NCBI GenBank assembly: GCA_030041495.1
Contig: JASHNT010000014.1
Span: 1-32,523, forward strand
Length of the DNA: 32,523 nt
Reading direction: 5' to 3'
Origin: Bryobacteraceae bacterium
GTDB lineage: Bacteria > Acidobacteriota > Terriglobia > Bryobacterales > Bryobacteraceae
The notes under the pieces are model-generated. The model ran no database searches and had not been told where the DNA came from. It saw only the letters and a program-made list of their open reading frames with translations. The position numbers and the translations under genes were made by a program. Shown here piece by piece: positions 13,487-22,561 of the stretch. How positions within the stretch are numbered: position 1 is the first letter of the stretch; every line of letters begins with the position of its first letter.

Positions 13487-16102
13487 ATGTCTCTCCTCTC
13501 CCGCCTCGCCAACGTCTTCCGCCCGGATCGCGCCACCGACGAGATCGACGAAGAGCTCGCCTCGCATCTTGATGATGCGGCGGCTGACGGACGAGATCCC
13601 GTTGAGTCTCGACGGGCTCTTGGATCTTCGCTTCGCTTACGCGAAGCGTCACGGGACGTTCGTCTCATCCCCTGGCTCGACGGCCTCCGCGCCGATACCG
13701 TCTTCGCCTGGCGTCAGCTCAACAAGCGCCGCGTCACATCTCTCACCGCCATCCTCTCCCTCGGTCTCGCCATCGGAGCGTGTACCGCCGCCTTCCGCCT
13801 CATCGACGCGCTCTTTCTGCGTCCGCTTCCGATCGCGAATCCGCATCGTCTCTACGCCATCTCCTTCCGCGGAATCGACATCGACGGCAAGGCCCAAATC
13901 CAGACCAGTTCCAGCTACCCCGAGTTTCGCCGCATGCGCGCCGCCGTCGGCGATCGGGCCGACCTCCTCGCCATCTCCTCTCCCAACCGCACGGCCGTTG
14001 CCTACGGTTCGGATCAGGAACCGGAGCGGCCTTATCGCCAGTTCGTTTCTGGCCGCATGTTCGCCGTCTTCGGCCTCCATCCCGCGCTCGGCCGTCTCAT
14101 TTCTGACGCCGACGACCTGCACCATCGCTCGAGCCCTGTCGCAGTCCTGTCCTACGAATACTGGACCCGCCGCTTTGGCCGCGATCCCAAGGTCCTCGGC
14201 CGCACACTTCGAATGGGAGATGATGTCTACACCGTCGTCGGAGTTGCGCCGCAAGGCTTCACCGGCGTCGAGCCCGGCGCCCTCAACGACATCTTCATTC
14301 CCGCGATGATGAGTCCTTTGACCGAACAGCCGCACACCAACTGGTTCCGCCCCATGCTCATGCTGAAACCTGGCGTCGCCGCCGAGCCGGTGCGCCAGCA
14401 GCTTCAAGCCGCGGTGCGAGCGTTCTTCGAGGACACCGTGAAGGACTTCCCCGGTGTGCCCCAGCAAATGAAGGACGCCATCGTCAATCAACAAGTCCTG
14501 CTTGAGCCTGCGCCCGCCGGCGTCTCCGGAATGCAGCGCGACTACGGCCAGGCTCTCATTGTCCTTGGAGTGCTGGTCGCTATGGTGCTGCTGATCGCGT
14601 GCGCCAACGTCGCGAACTTGATGGCCGCGCAAGCCGCCTCGCGAGCCCGTGAAATGGCCCTGCGCATCTCCATCGGCGCGGGGCGCGGGCGCCTCATTCA
14701 ATTGGTGCTGGTCGAAGCCGCCATGCTCGCGTTGCTGTCCGCCGCCGCCGGAGCAGCCTTTGCAACTTGGTCCGCGCCATTTGTCGTCGCTCGCATCAAT
14801 CCGCCGGACAACCCGGCGCGCATGGTTCTCTCCGCCGACTGGCGCGTCCTCGGCTTCGCCCTGGTGCTCACTCTCGCCATCACATTCCTATTCGGCCTGG
14901 CCCCCGCCCTGCGAGCCGCTCGAACCCAACCGACGGAAGCACTCAAAGGTGGTTCACCCAATGGCGGCCTAAGCCGCCATCCGCTCATTGCCGCGCAAGT
15001 CGCCTTTTGCTTCCTAGTGCTCTTCGTCGCCGGACTTTTCGTCACCACGCTCCAGCGGCTATCGCATCTAAATCTCGGATTCTCCGTGGAGCGTCTTCTC
15101 CTTGTCAGCGTGGGCGCGCGCCAAAACCAGCCGTCCGCCGTCTGGGATCAGGTGACCGAGCACCTGCGCGCCGTTCCCGGAGTGGAATCCGTCGCATCCT
15201 CAGCCTGGCCCCTGATCAGCGGCGGAGGATGGGACGGATTCATCTCCGTGAACGGTAACCCTCCCAGCACGACCGATGTATCTTTCTTGTCGATCTCATC
15301 CCGCTGGATGGAGACGATGCGCATCCCCCTCCTCGCGGGCCGCGATTTCCACGCCGGCGACGAATTTCCGAAAATCGCCATCGTCAACCAGATCTTCGCT
15401 CAAGCCTTCTTCCCCGGCGAGAATCCACTCGGCAAATCCTTTAGCCTCGGCCAAGGTACCCGCTTGGAAATTGTGGGCGTCGTCGCCAACGCCCACTACA
15501 GTAGACTTCGTGAGTCCCTGGGTCCCGTGGCATACTTTCCCTTCCAGCCGCAAAACGATAACGGACGAACATTCCTCGTTCGCTCCGCCGCTGCGAACTC
15601 TCTCGCCCTTGCGCCCACGCTCCGTCAATCGATCTCGCTGCTCCAGCCCGGCCTCCGCGTCACCAATATCGGCACGCAGCAGGAGCTGATCGACAATCAA
15701 ACCCTCCGCGAGCGCCTCCTCGCCATGCTTGGCATCTTCTTCGCCGGAGTCGCTCTTCTTCTCGCCGCTGTTGGTCTCTATGGCGTCCTCGATTACTCCG
15801 TCTTCCAGCGCCGCCGCGAGATCGGCATCCGCATGGCCATCGGCGCGCGAGCCTCGCACATCGTTCGCGGCGTCACCCTTGGCATCGCTGCTTGGGTATT
15901 GGCAGGCTCGGCCGCCGGGCTCGCCCTCGGCGTTGCCTCCGTGCGCTACATCCAATCGCTGCTTTATGAAGTCAAAGCCACGGACTTGAGCGCGCTGGCA
16001 ATGCCGGCGCTCTTCCTATTCACCGCGGCGATCCTCGCCGCGCTGCAGCCCGTCCTCCGAGCCATCCGCATCGACCCCGTGCAAACCCTGCGCGCGGACT
16101 AA
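13487..16102 (+). CDS. ADOP-type ABC permease, second copy
   Basis: Permease of 871 residues with the same domain order as the preceding gene and clearly derived from the same ancestor. The N-terminal 100 residues and the FtsX-type helix blocks are nearly the same (RLIPWLDGLRAD, MVLLIACANVANLMAAQAASRAREMALRISIGAGR, and the whole C-terminal block), while the periplasmic regions differ strongly in loops such as residues ~120-170 and ~540-640. It starts two bases after the first copy with no own Shine-Dalgarno, so expression depends on coupling. The two proteins may form a heterodimer, or may be alternative partners for one distant ATPase (inference). Confidence 0.9.
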   Translation: MSLLSRLANVFRPDRATDEIDEELASHLDDAAADGRDPVESRRALGSSLRLREASRDVRLIPWLDGLRADTVFAWRQLNKRRVTSLTAILSLGLAIGACTAAFRLIDALFLRPLPIANPHRLYAISFRGIDIDGKAQIQTSSSYPEFRRMRAAVGDRADLLAISSPNRTAVAYGSDQEPERPYRQFVSGRMFAVFGLHPALGRLISDADDLHHRSSPVAVLSYEYWTRRFGRDPKVLGRTLRMGDDVYTVVGVAPQGFTGVEPGALNDIFIPAMMSPLTEQPHTNWFRPMLMLKPGVAAEPVRQQLQAAVRAFFEDTVKDFPGVPQQMKDAIVNQQVLLEPAPAGVSGMQRDYGQALIVLGVLVAMVLLIACANVANLMAAQAASRAREMALRISIGAGRGRLIQLVLVEAAMLALLSAAAGAAFATWSAPFVVARINPPDNPARMVLSADWRVLGFALVLTLAITFLFGLAPALRAARTQPTEALKGGSPNGGLSRHPLIAAQVAFCFLVLFVAGLFVTTLQRLSHLNLGFSVERLLLVSVGARQNQPSAVWDQVTEHLRAVPGVESVASSAWPLISGGGWDGFISVNGNPPSTTDVSFLSISSRWMETMRIPLLAGRDFHAGDEFPKIAIVNQIFAQAFFPGENPLGKSFSLGQGTRLEIVGVVANAHYSRLRESLGPVAYFPFQPQNDNGRTFLVRSAAANSLALAPTLRQSISLLQPGLRVTNIGTQQELIDNQTLRERLLAMLGIFFAGVALLLAAVGLYGVLDYSVFQRRREIGIRMAIGARASHIVRGVTLGIAAWVLAGSAAGLALGVASVRYIQSLLYEVKATDLSALAMPALFLFTAAILAALQPVLRAIRIDPVQTLRAD

Positions 16103-16159
16103 AGTCCGGCTGAACCACACCCGCGAAATCGTGTAGACTTGGCGGTTTGTAAGATTGTC

Positions 16160-16200
16160 GCCCGCAAAACGGGCTGGGCGGCCCTGCGGGCCAGGGAGGT
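16160..16200 (+). promoter_or_regulatory. structured 5' UTR with possible ribosome-binding-site masking
   Basis: GCCCG-CAAAA-CGGGC (16160-16174) is a perfect hairpin. Next to it, GGCCC-TGC-GGGCC (16180-16192) competes with CCCTG-CGGGC-CAGGG (16182-16196). The last arm runs into the Shine-Dalgarno GGGAGGT (16194-16200) of the VOC gene. The two pairings are mutually exclusive, so this could be a simple translational switch, or chance GC pairing. Confidence 0.35.
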
Positions 16201-16204
16201 GTTC

Positions 16205-17071
16205 ATGAAACGTCTGTTAAGCGGAATCGGGCTAGCCGTCCTGCTGTTTGCGCCGGCCGTTGCCCGTGCGCAGATTCTGGTTGAAGGTCCGGTGGTGTAC
16301 GGGCATCACCATCTGAACACCACCAACATGGACGCACAGAAGAAGTTCTTTGCGGACACGCTCGGCGGCACTGTGGTCAAAATCGGTTCCGGTGACCGGC
16401 AGCAGGAGATCATCAAGTTCCCGAATGTCCTGATCTTCTTCCATCCCATGCAAGCGCCGACGGGCGGCTCGATCGGCACCACGGTAAACCACATCGGCTT
16501 TTCCGTTCCGGATCTCAGACCGGTGGTCGCGAAGATCAAAGCGAACGGCTTCAAAATGATCACCACCGACTCTGTCGCCGCGAACGTGAAGGTGACCGAC
16601 GACATCGCGGCCGCCAGTCCGACCACGAACATCGCCTTTGCGCTCGGTCCGGACGGCGTCAAAGTAGAGTTCGTCGAAGTCAAGTCGCAGAAAGTTCCGA
16701 TTCAGCTCCATCACGTCCACTTTTTCGGGCAGATGAACACCGAGATGCAGGCGTGGTACGCCAAGACCTTCGGCGCGAAGATGCTTCCGGCCGGTCCCGG
16801 GGCGGCATTCGTGTCCGACCAACTGCCCGGCGTGGTTCTAAACTTTTCGCCGTCGCCCACGCCGGTGGTCGGCACCACCGGCCGAGCGATCGATCACATT
16901 GGCTTCGAGGTCAAAAACCTGGAGGCGTTCACCAAGAAGCTGGAAGCCCAGGGCATCAAGCTGGACCGTCCCTACACCAAAGTTCCCCAGCTTGGCATCG
17001 CCATCGCGTTCATCAAAGATCCGTGGGGGACGAGCATCGAATTGACGGAAGGGCTCACTAGTATTAAGTAG
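16205..17071 (+). CDS. secreted two-domain VOC (glyoxalase/dioxygenase-fold) protein
   Basis: Protein of 288 residues. The ATG at 16205 is chosen over an in-frame upstream codon at 16139 because GGGAGGT lies 4 bases before it and the product then begins with a Sec signal peptide (MKRLLSGIGLAVLLFAPAV, cleavage near ARAQ). Two vicinal-oxygen-chelate modules follow. The first has its metal-ligand candidates in GHHHLNT, VNHIGFSV and VKVEFVEV; the second in LHHVHFF, IDHIGFEV and SIELTEGL. The H-H-E set is intact in both halves, as in type I extradiol dioxygenases and glyoxalases, so a metal enzyme acting outside the cytoplasm is likely. The reaction is unknown. It pairs with a paralogue 10 bases downstream and precedes a Ser/Thr kinase. 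Confidence 0.85.
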   Translation: MKRLLSGIGLAVLLFAPAVARAQILVEGPVVYGHHHLNTTNMDAQKKFFADTLGGTVVKIGSGDRQQEIIKFPNVLIFFHPMQAPTGGSIGTTVNHIGFSVPDLRPVVAKIKANGFKMITTDSVAANVKVTDDIAAASPTTNIAFALGPDGVKVEFVEVKSQKVPIQLHHVHFFGQMNTEMQAWYAKTFGAKMLPAGPGAAFVSDQLPGVVLNFSPSPTPVVGTTGRAIDHIGFEVKNLEAFTKKLEAQGIKLDRPYTKVPQLGIAIAFIKDPWGTSIELTEGLTSIK

Positions 17072-17081
17072 GTTACGCCAA

Positions 17082-17957
17082 ATGAGAACAGCCGTCTTCG
17101 TTCTTGCGGCGCTGCCTGCGTTCGCGCAACTCGTGAGTCATCCGGACGCGCCGGTCCGCATCGGCCACTATCACCTCAACGTCACCAGCGTCGAAGCGCA
17201 TAAGAAGTTTTGGGCTGACACGCTTGGCGGCCGAGCGATGAAATTCGGCAGCATCGATGTAATCGAATTCCCCGACGCGTTCATCTTCCTGCGCGTGCAG
17301 AAGCCGACGGGTCCGACTCGCGGCACCGCGTTCGATCACATTGGCTTCGCGGTGCCAAACGTTCCGGCGATGGCCATGAAGCTGGCAGCCGCGGGATATC
17401 GGGAAACCACCGGGCGGGAGCCAAAGCCTAGTGACACAAAGCCAGGCGAGGCGCCGCCAGCATCGTCGGGCACTTCGGCCGTATATGGACGCTTTGCGTA
17501 TTTTCTCGGCCCCGACGGAGTGAAAATCGAGCTCGTGACAAGCGACCAAAAAAATGCGCCGCCCATCGTTGCGCATCACATCCACTTCATCAACAAGCAG
17601 TACGTCGAGATGCAGCAGTGGTACATGAAGGCGTTCAATGCGACTTTGCGTTCCGGACAAACCGATTTCTTTATTGGCGCGGACCTGCCGGGCGTCGGAT
17701 ACAGCCTCAACTTCTTCCGGTGGGAAGGCGATCAATCCATCACCCACGTCCCCACAGCCGGCCGAGTTGTGGATCATGTTGGATTCGAAGTCAAGAACCT
17801 GGACGCGTTCTCGAGGGCGCTCGAAGCCAAGGGCATCAAGCTCGTTCGGCCTTACAAGAAAACAGATCCGGCCATGAACAACATCGCTACCGCGACCATC
17901 GTTGATCCTTGGGGAGTGTCCATCGAGCTGACCGAGGGTCTGGACAGAATCAACTGA
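17082..17957 (+). CDS. secreted two-domain VOC protein, paralogue
   Basis: Protein of 291 residues with a short signal peptide (MRTAVFVLAALPAFAQ). It contains two VOC modules with the same H-H-E pattern as its neighbour: IGHYHLNV, FDHIGFAV, VKIELVTS in the first; AHHIHFI, VDHVGFEV, SIELTEGL in the second. The middle insertion with GREPKPSDTKPGEAPPASSG is a flexible Pro/Ser-rich loop absent from the upstream copy. The two genes are 10 bases apart and clearly arose by tandem duplication. They may form a heterodimer or act on related aromatic or carbonyl substrates outside the cytoplasm (inference). The family is firm and the activity unknown. Confidence 0.85.
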   Translation: MRTAVFVLAALPAFAQLVSHPDAPVRIGHYHLNVTSVEAHKKFWADTLGGRAMKFGSIDVIEFPDAFIFLRVQKPTGPTRGTAFDHIGFAVPNVPAMAMKLAAAGYRETTGREPKPSDTKPGEAPPASSGTSAVYGRFAYFLGPDGVKIELVTSDQKNAPPIVAHHIHFINKQYVEMQQWYMKAFNATLRSGQTDFFIGADLPGVGYSLNFFRWEGDQSITHVPTAGRVVDHVGFEVKNLDAFSRALEAKGIKLVRPYKKTDPAMNNIATATIVDPWGVSIELTEGLDRIN

Positions 17958-17985
17958 CTCGCTGTCCGAGCCGGAATGACCCGTG

Positions 17986-17991
17986 TATCAT
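17986..17991 (+). promoter_or_regulatory. putative -10 box for the Ser/Thr kinase gene
   Basis: TATCAT lies 6 bases before the preferred ATG at 17998, the spacing expected for a leaderless transcript. No convincing -35 box is present 17-18 bases upstream, so this is tentative. Confidence 0.35.
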
Positions 17992-17997
17992 GTCTGG

Positions 17998-20631
17998 ATG
18001 ACCCCGGGCTCCCGGCTCGGCAAATACGAGATCGTCTCCAAGCTCGGCGAAGGGGGCATGGGCGAAGTCTGGCGAGCCCGCGATGAGCAGCTTCATCGCA
18101 ACGTAGCCATCAAGATCCTGCCGCCCGAATTCGCCCGCGATCCATCCCGCCGCGCCCGCTTTGAACAGGAAGCCCGCGCGCTCGCCGCCCTCAACCACCC
18201 AAACATCGTCGCCGTTTACGAATTCGGCTCTGACTCAAGCGGCGCCAACGGCCAGGTCTACCTGGTCTCCGAATTGGTCGAAGGCGAATCGCTCCGTGCC
18301 CTTCTTGATCGCGGACGGCTCACCGTCCGCCGCGCCACTGAAATCGCTACCCAGATCGCCGATGCCATGGCCGCCGCGCACTCCGCCGCCATCGTGCATC
18401 GCGACCTCAAGCCCGAAAACATCATGCTCACTTCGAGCACCGGAGCCGTGAAGGTGCTCGACTTCGGCCTCGCCAAGCAGACGTTGGCGCAGGCCTCCGA
18501 TGCTACGTTGACCATGGCCGCCGCCACGACGCCCGGCACCGTCATGGGCACCGTCGGCTATATGTCGCCGGAGCAGGTCCGCGGCGCAAGCACGGATCAT
18601 CGCTCGGACATTTTCAGCTTCGGCGTGATCCTTTATGAAATGCTCTCGGGCGCGCGAGCCTTCCAGGCCGAATCGCAGGTGGAGACCATGAACGCCATCC
18701 TCCACGCCGACCCGCCGGAGCTTGCGCCCGAGGTTGCCGCCGCAATCCCGCCCGCGCTCTTGACTATCGTCCGCCGCTGCCTTGAAAAAAAGCTTGAGCA
18801 ACGCTTCCAATCCGCCGCCGATCTCGCCTTCGCTCTGCGGTCCATCTCCGGAACTACTGTCGTCTCCGGAGTGCAGGCGGCTCTGCCGGCGCACGCCGTG
18901 CCTGAAAAAAAAGGCAATCGCTGGATCTGGCCTGTGGCCGCTGTCACCGCAGGGGCCGCATTGTTGGCCGGCGGATTTTATTTGCGCGACCGGACCCTCC
19001 ATCGCGAGCCTCCGTCATTCCAGCGGCTGACGTTCCGCAGAGGGCTGATCCGCAACGCGCGTTTTACCCCCGACGGCAAGAGCGTGGTCTACACCGCCAG
19101 TTGGGAGGGCGCAAAATCTCACACCTTCCTCTCCATCCCCGGCGATCCCGAATCGCGCGACCTCAATCTTCCCGAAGACAGCCTTCTGCTCGCCGTTTCC
19201 TCTAACAGCGAAATCGCCTTCCTCGAGCCTCCCTTTTCTTCTGAAGACGGCTCCGGCACCCTTTCCCGAGGCTCGCTCTCCGGCGGCCAGATGCGTCCCC
19301 AGCTTGACGGCGTAACCGTGGCGGACTGGTCGCCCGACGGCCAGTCGCTCGCGGTGATTCGCAACACCAACGGCAAGTGGCGGCTCGAATATCCAATCGG
19401 CAAGGCCGTATACCTCGGAACCGGAAAGTATCCGTATTTCGCCATTCGCATCTCGCCCGACAACAAACGCATTGCTTATGCCGCCTTCGCCGGCAATGGC
19501 TCGCAAGTGGGCATCGGCGTGATTGATTTACCGGACGGCAAGCCGCGCATCCTCGGCGTCGTCTCCGGCCAAACCGTAATCATCGATGCCCCCGCTCTTT
19601 CCTGGTCTCCCGACGGGAGCGAGATCTTGTTCCGCTCTTTCAATCCCGACGAATGGGGCACCCTCAACGCCATCGACATGAAAGGCCATGAGCGGGTGGT
19701 CCACCGCTTCCCAGGTCATGCCAACATTTTCGATATTGCCCGCGACAGCCGCGCGCTCCTGCGCACGGAATCCACTGAGCTTGGGATCCTCGCCAAAGGC
19801 CCCGGCGATAAAGCCGAGCGCGATCTCTCCGTTCTCGAGTCCGGCATCCTGGAAGGCATCTCTGACGATGGCAGCGTAATCGCCGTCAGTGTCACTGGTG
19901 AAGCGGGTGGCCCGAAGGGCAGTATCTACACCCGCAAACTTGACGGCTCCGCGCCCGTTCGCGTCGGCGAAGGCCACGCCTACATCCTGTCGCCCGATGG
20001 CAAATGGATCTCCGGTTTCACCGTCGTCGAAGGCAACAAGCGTCAATTTCGCCTGCTCCCCACCGGCGCGGGAGAAGAACGCCCTTTGAGTATTCCCGGT
20101 CTCACCTTCTCTGTGCCCTTTGGCTGGGTTGCTGATGAGCAGTACATCCTCGTCGGTTTAGAAAAGGGCAAGGAATATCCCCAGTCCTGGCGCTGCTTTT
20201 TCTGGGATGCCCGCACCAACGCCGTTCGTCCTGTCTGCCCCGAAGGCATCCCCGACGACATGATGTATGTTTCCCCTGATCGAAAATGGGTCCTTAGCCA
20301 GGTCCCCGGCGGCGGGAGCTTCGCTCTTTATCCCATCGCAGGGGGCGATCCCAAGCCGGTTCCCGGTTTCAATCCGAAGAAGGAGTACACCACCGGTTGG
20401 CGCTCCGACAGTCAATCGGTTTACGTCATGGGGAATACCGGGCCGGGGCCTTGGTTCAACGCCGAGTCTCTCAACGTCTTCACCGGCAAACGAACGCCCT
20501 TCCTCGAAGTCCATCCTTCGCGCCCGGTTGACGAGGTCGACTATCTCCACATCACCCCCGACGGCCGCGCCTACGCCTACAACTACAACATTCGCCTCTC
20601 CGATCTCTACGTCGCCTCGGGCTTGCGCTAG
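17998..20631 (+). CDS. PknB-type Ser/Thr kinase with periplasmic WD40/TolB-like beta-propeller
   Basis: Protein of 877 residues from the ATG at 17998; a GTG five codons upstream is possible. The kinase domain spans residues ~10-280: GEGGMGEVW (P-loop), catalytic Lys39 in VAIKIL, HRDLKPEN from residue 134, DFGLAKQ, and a PEQVRG activation-segment end. One membrane helix lies near residues 309-330 (WIWPVAAVTAG..). The remainder is an extracytoplasmic beta-propeller with repeated blades marked by TPDGKSVVY, SPDGQSLAV, SPDNKRIAY, SPDGSEILF, SPDGKWIS and SPDRKWVLS. This architecture is very common in Acidobacteria and suits an envelope sensor that signals inward by phosphorylation. The substrates are unknown. 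It follows the two VOC genes by 40 bases and may have its own promoter. Confidence 0.93.
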   Translation: MTPGSRLGKYEIVSKLGEGGMGEVWRARDEQLHRNVAIKILPPEFARDPSRRARFEQEARALAALNHPNIVAVYEFGSDSSGANGQVYLVSELVEGESLRALLDRGRLTVRRATEIATQIADAMAAAHSAAIVHRDLKPENIMLTSSTGAVKVLDFGLAKQTLAQASDATLTMAAATTPGTVMGTVGYMSPEQVRGASTDHRSDIFSFGVILYEMLSGARAFQAESQVETMNAILHADPPELAPEVAAAIPPALLTIVRRCLEKKLEQRFQSAADLAFALRSISGTTVVSGVQAALPAHAVPEKKGNRWIWPVAAVTAGAALLAGGFYLRDRTLHREPPSFQRLTFRRGLIRNARFTPDGKSVVYTASWEGAKSHTFLSIPGDPESRDLNLPEDSLLLAVSSNSEIAFLEPPFSSEDGSGTLSRGSLSGGQMRPQLDGVTVADWSPDGQSLAVIRNTNGKWRLEYPIGKAVYLGTGKYPYFAIRISPDNKRIAYAAFAGNGSQVGIGVIDLPDGKPRILGVVSGQTVIIDAPALSWSPDGSEILFRSFNPDEWGTLNAIDMKGHERVVHRFPGHANIFDIARDSRALLRTESTELGILAKGPGDKAERDLSVLESGILEGISDDGSVIAVSVTGEAGGPKGSIYTRKLDGSAPVRVGEGHAYILSPDGKWISGFTVVEGNKRQFRLLPTGAGEERPLSIPGLTFSVPFGWVADEQYILVGLEKGKEYPQSWRCFFWDARTNAVRPVCPEGIPDDMMYVSPDRKWVLSQVPGGGSFALYPIAGGDPKPVPGFNPKKEYTTGWRSDSQSVYVMGNTGPGPWFNAESLNVFTGKRTPFLEVHPSRPVDEVDYLHITPDGRAYAYNYNIRLSDLYVASGLR

Positions 20632-20718
20632 GCCCCAGCTCGCATCCCGACGGGAGGAACAGCGGGCGAAGCTGCCAGCGCCTAACCGCAACCGAACGAG
20701 GCCGCTGACTTGACGTTG

Positions 20719-21633
20719 CTACACCAGCGGCTGCTCGATCAGTTCCAGGAAGAGGTTATTCAGATCGCGAACCAGCACCATCCTCGCACCGGCCACGCTC
20801 ACCGGCTGCCCGCGGGTTGTAATGACCGCAAACCCCGCCTCTTTCATCTGCGCAAGCAGCGCATCCAGGCCCTGCACGTTCAATTGCAGAATCGAGGTCC
20901 CTGGATCTTGCGGCCGGGTGTACAGCGGCATCCGGCCGGCGGTTTTGAATCCGACAAACGTAATCGTTGTCGCGCCGACCCTCAATTGGCCCTTGTGGGT
21001 GCCGGTTGCCGGTAATCCGGTCGCCTCGTAGTACGCCGAAATCGTTTGATCCAGATCGCCGACGGTGAACCGAAAACCTCCTGGAGCGTCATCTTCGGTC
21101 CGTGCGGGCATCACGGGCCGTGGCGGTACGGTCGGATAGGTCAGGATCCCCGTCGTCGTCCGTGGCGTGTGTGCCTGGGTCAGATCTACAAAGAACCCAT
21201 CGTTGTCCTGCAACAATAGACCGGCCGGGTTGCCGATCACAGTGCGCCATCCGGCCGACAGCGCCCTCTGGGTCGTCTGCCGAATGTCCTTCACTTCCAT
21301 CGGCAAAATCCCCGCGCCCGGGTCTTGGGGGCGCGGATGCGCCGCTTGGCGATCGATGCCCTTGTACTGGATCAGCTCGATGCCGAGACGTGAGCCAGGT
21401 ACGCGCAATTGCGCCGTCCTCATTTGCGCCCCGGGCGTATCGCCTAACTCGCTGACCGCGGAATTTGCTTCGAAAGGGCCCGGCGGAGTCACCACGTCCA
21501 GTCCCAGCCCGTTTCGATAAAGCTCAAAAGACCGGTCGAGATCCGCTACGATGTGGACCAAATTGTCCACGCTCGTGATCTGCTGCGCGCGCACAGAGGC
21601 CGCAACCGCCAGCACCAACCATACGCGACTCAT
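20719..21633 (-). CDS. secreted two-domain VOC protein, second subfamily
   Basis: Protein of 304 residues with a signal peptide (MSRVWLVLAVAASVRAQQ). It is related to the gene just upstream on the same strand (shared VRDLNNLFLELIE near the C-terminus, DPGAGILPM/DPGAANLSL and ILQLNV). The VOC folds are recognisable from VDNLVHIVADLDRSFELYRNGLGL and the second half, but the metal set is incomplete: HIV and IEL positions remain, whereas the position of the second histidine in the first module reads LPMEV. It may therefore be a binding protein rather than an enzyme. It is the last gene of a five-gene minus-strand cluster, four bases after its paralogue, and converges on the Ser/Thr kinase gene. 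Confidence 0.82.
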   Translation of the reverse strand: MSRVWLVLAVAASVRAQQITSVDNLVHIVADLDRSFELYRNGLGLDVVTPPGPFEANSAVSELGDTPGAQMRTAQLRVPGSRLGIELIQYKGIDRQAAHPRPQDPGAGILPMEVKDIRQTTQRALSAGWRTVIGNPAGLLLQDNDGFFVDLTQAHTPRTTTGILTYPTVPPRPVMPARTEDDAPGGFRFTVGDLDQTISAYYEATGLPATGTHKGQLRVGATTITFVGFKTAGRMPLYTRPQDPGTSILQLNVQGLDALLAQMKEAGFAVITTRGQPVSVAGARMVLVRDLNNLFLELIEQPLV

Positions 21634-21637
21634 ATTG

Positions 21638-22561
21638 CTACCTTCCGCGCTCGATCAGCTCCAGGAACAAATTATTCAGATCCCGCACCAGCGCGATCTT
21701 TCCTCCTCCTAACGCTACCGGCTCACCGCCTGTCGAAACCACCGTAAAGCCTGCCGCTTTCAACTTCGCGAGCATCGCGTCCAGCCCGCGTACGTTCAAC
21801 TGCAGAATCGCCGTCCCCGGATCCTGCGTCCGCGTGTGCAGCGGCTTGCGATCGATATCTTTAAACTCGATAAACGCGATCGCGCCTGCGCCTCCGGGAA
21901 TCGCGGCTCTACTCTGGCGGAACTGCGCGCCCGGAGTCCCCGCATTGTCTGTCATCGCCTTGTCACCATTCCAGGCCCCCGGAGCCGCCGGCATCAGCCC
22001 CAACGCCCGGTACGCCGCCACCGTCTCATCGAGGTTGTTCACCGTCGTCTCGAACCCTCCGCCGGGCGTGCTCGACTGGCTCAGCTCCACGATGAAGCCG
22101 TCCGGGTCTTGCACGAAGAAGGAGTGGGTGCCGCGGATGGTCACCGGCTCGCCGCCTTTCGTCAGGATGTGTGCTCCCGCCTTTTTCAGCCGCACAACCA
22201 CCGCATCGAAATCCGTCAATCGCAGAGAAAGATTCGCCGCGCCCGGATCCTGAAATCGCGGATGCTCCGCCTTGCGGCCGATATCCTTGTACTCGATAAT
22301 CTCCACGCCCACGGCTCCGCCCGGAACCTTCAATTGCACCATTCTCGACTGCGCGCCCGGCGTATCGCCCAGTTTCATGATGGCCGGATTCGGATCGAAC
22401 GGCCGCGCCGCAGCAACCAGCTCCAGCCCCAGCACGTCGTGATAGAACTTGAGCGACTTATCCAAATTCGTCACAATATGGCTGAAGTTGCCGAGTCCCG
22501 TCACTTCCTGGGCGTGGAGCATCGCCGCCATGGCCCCCACGGTCATCCAAATCCGTTTCAT
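21638..22561 (-). CDS. secreted two-domain VOC protein, second subfamily, paralogue
   Basis: Protein of 307 residues with a signal peptide (MKRIWMTVGAMAAMLHAQE). VOC features include FSHIVTNLDKSLKFYHDVLGLELV, VGVEIIEYKDIG, DPDGFIVELSQ, and in the second half AIAFIEFKDID and LFLELIERG. The histidine and glutamate positions are partly kept, so metal binding is uncertain. The start overlaps the stop of the SPFH gene as ATGA, which puts the two under one translational unit. Four two-domain secreted VOC genes within 6.4 kb is a strong local expansion; this pair differs from the pair at 16205-17957, which has complete ligand sets. Confidence 0.82.
   Translation of the reverse strand: MKRIWMTVGAMAAMLHAQEVTGLGNFSHIVTNLDKSLKFYHDVLGLELVAAARPFDPNPAIMKLGDTPGAQSRMVQLKVPGGAVGVEIIEYKDIGRKAEHPRFQDPGAANLSLRLTDFDAVVVRLKKAGAHILTKGGEPVTIRGTHSFFVQDPDGFIVELSQSSTPGGGFETTVNNLDETVAAYRALGLMPAAPGAWNGDKAMTDNAGTPGAQFRQSRAAIPGGAGAIAFIEFKDIDRKPLHTRTQDPGTAILQLNVRGLDAMLAKLKAAGFTVVSTGGEPVALGGGKIALVRDLNNLFLELIERGR

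Noticed and set aside
20632-20718. Possible terminator between the convergent kinase and VOC genes
   Set aside because: No GC-rich hairpin followed by a T-run on either strand.
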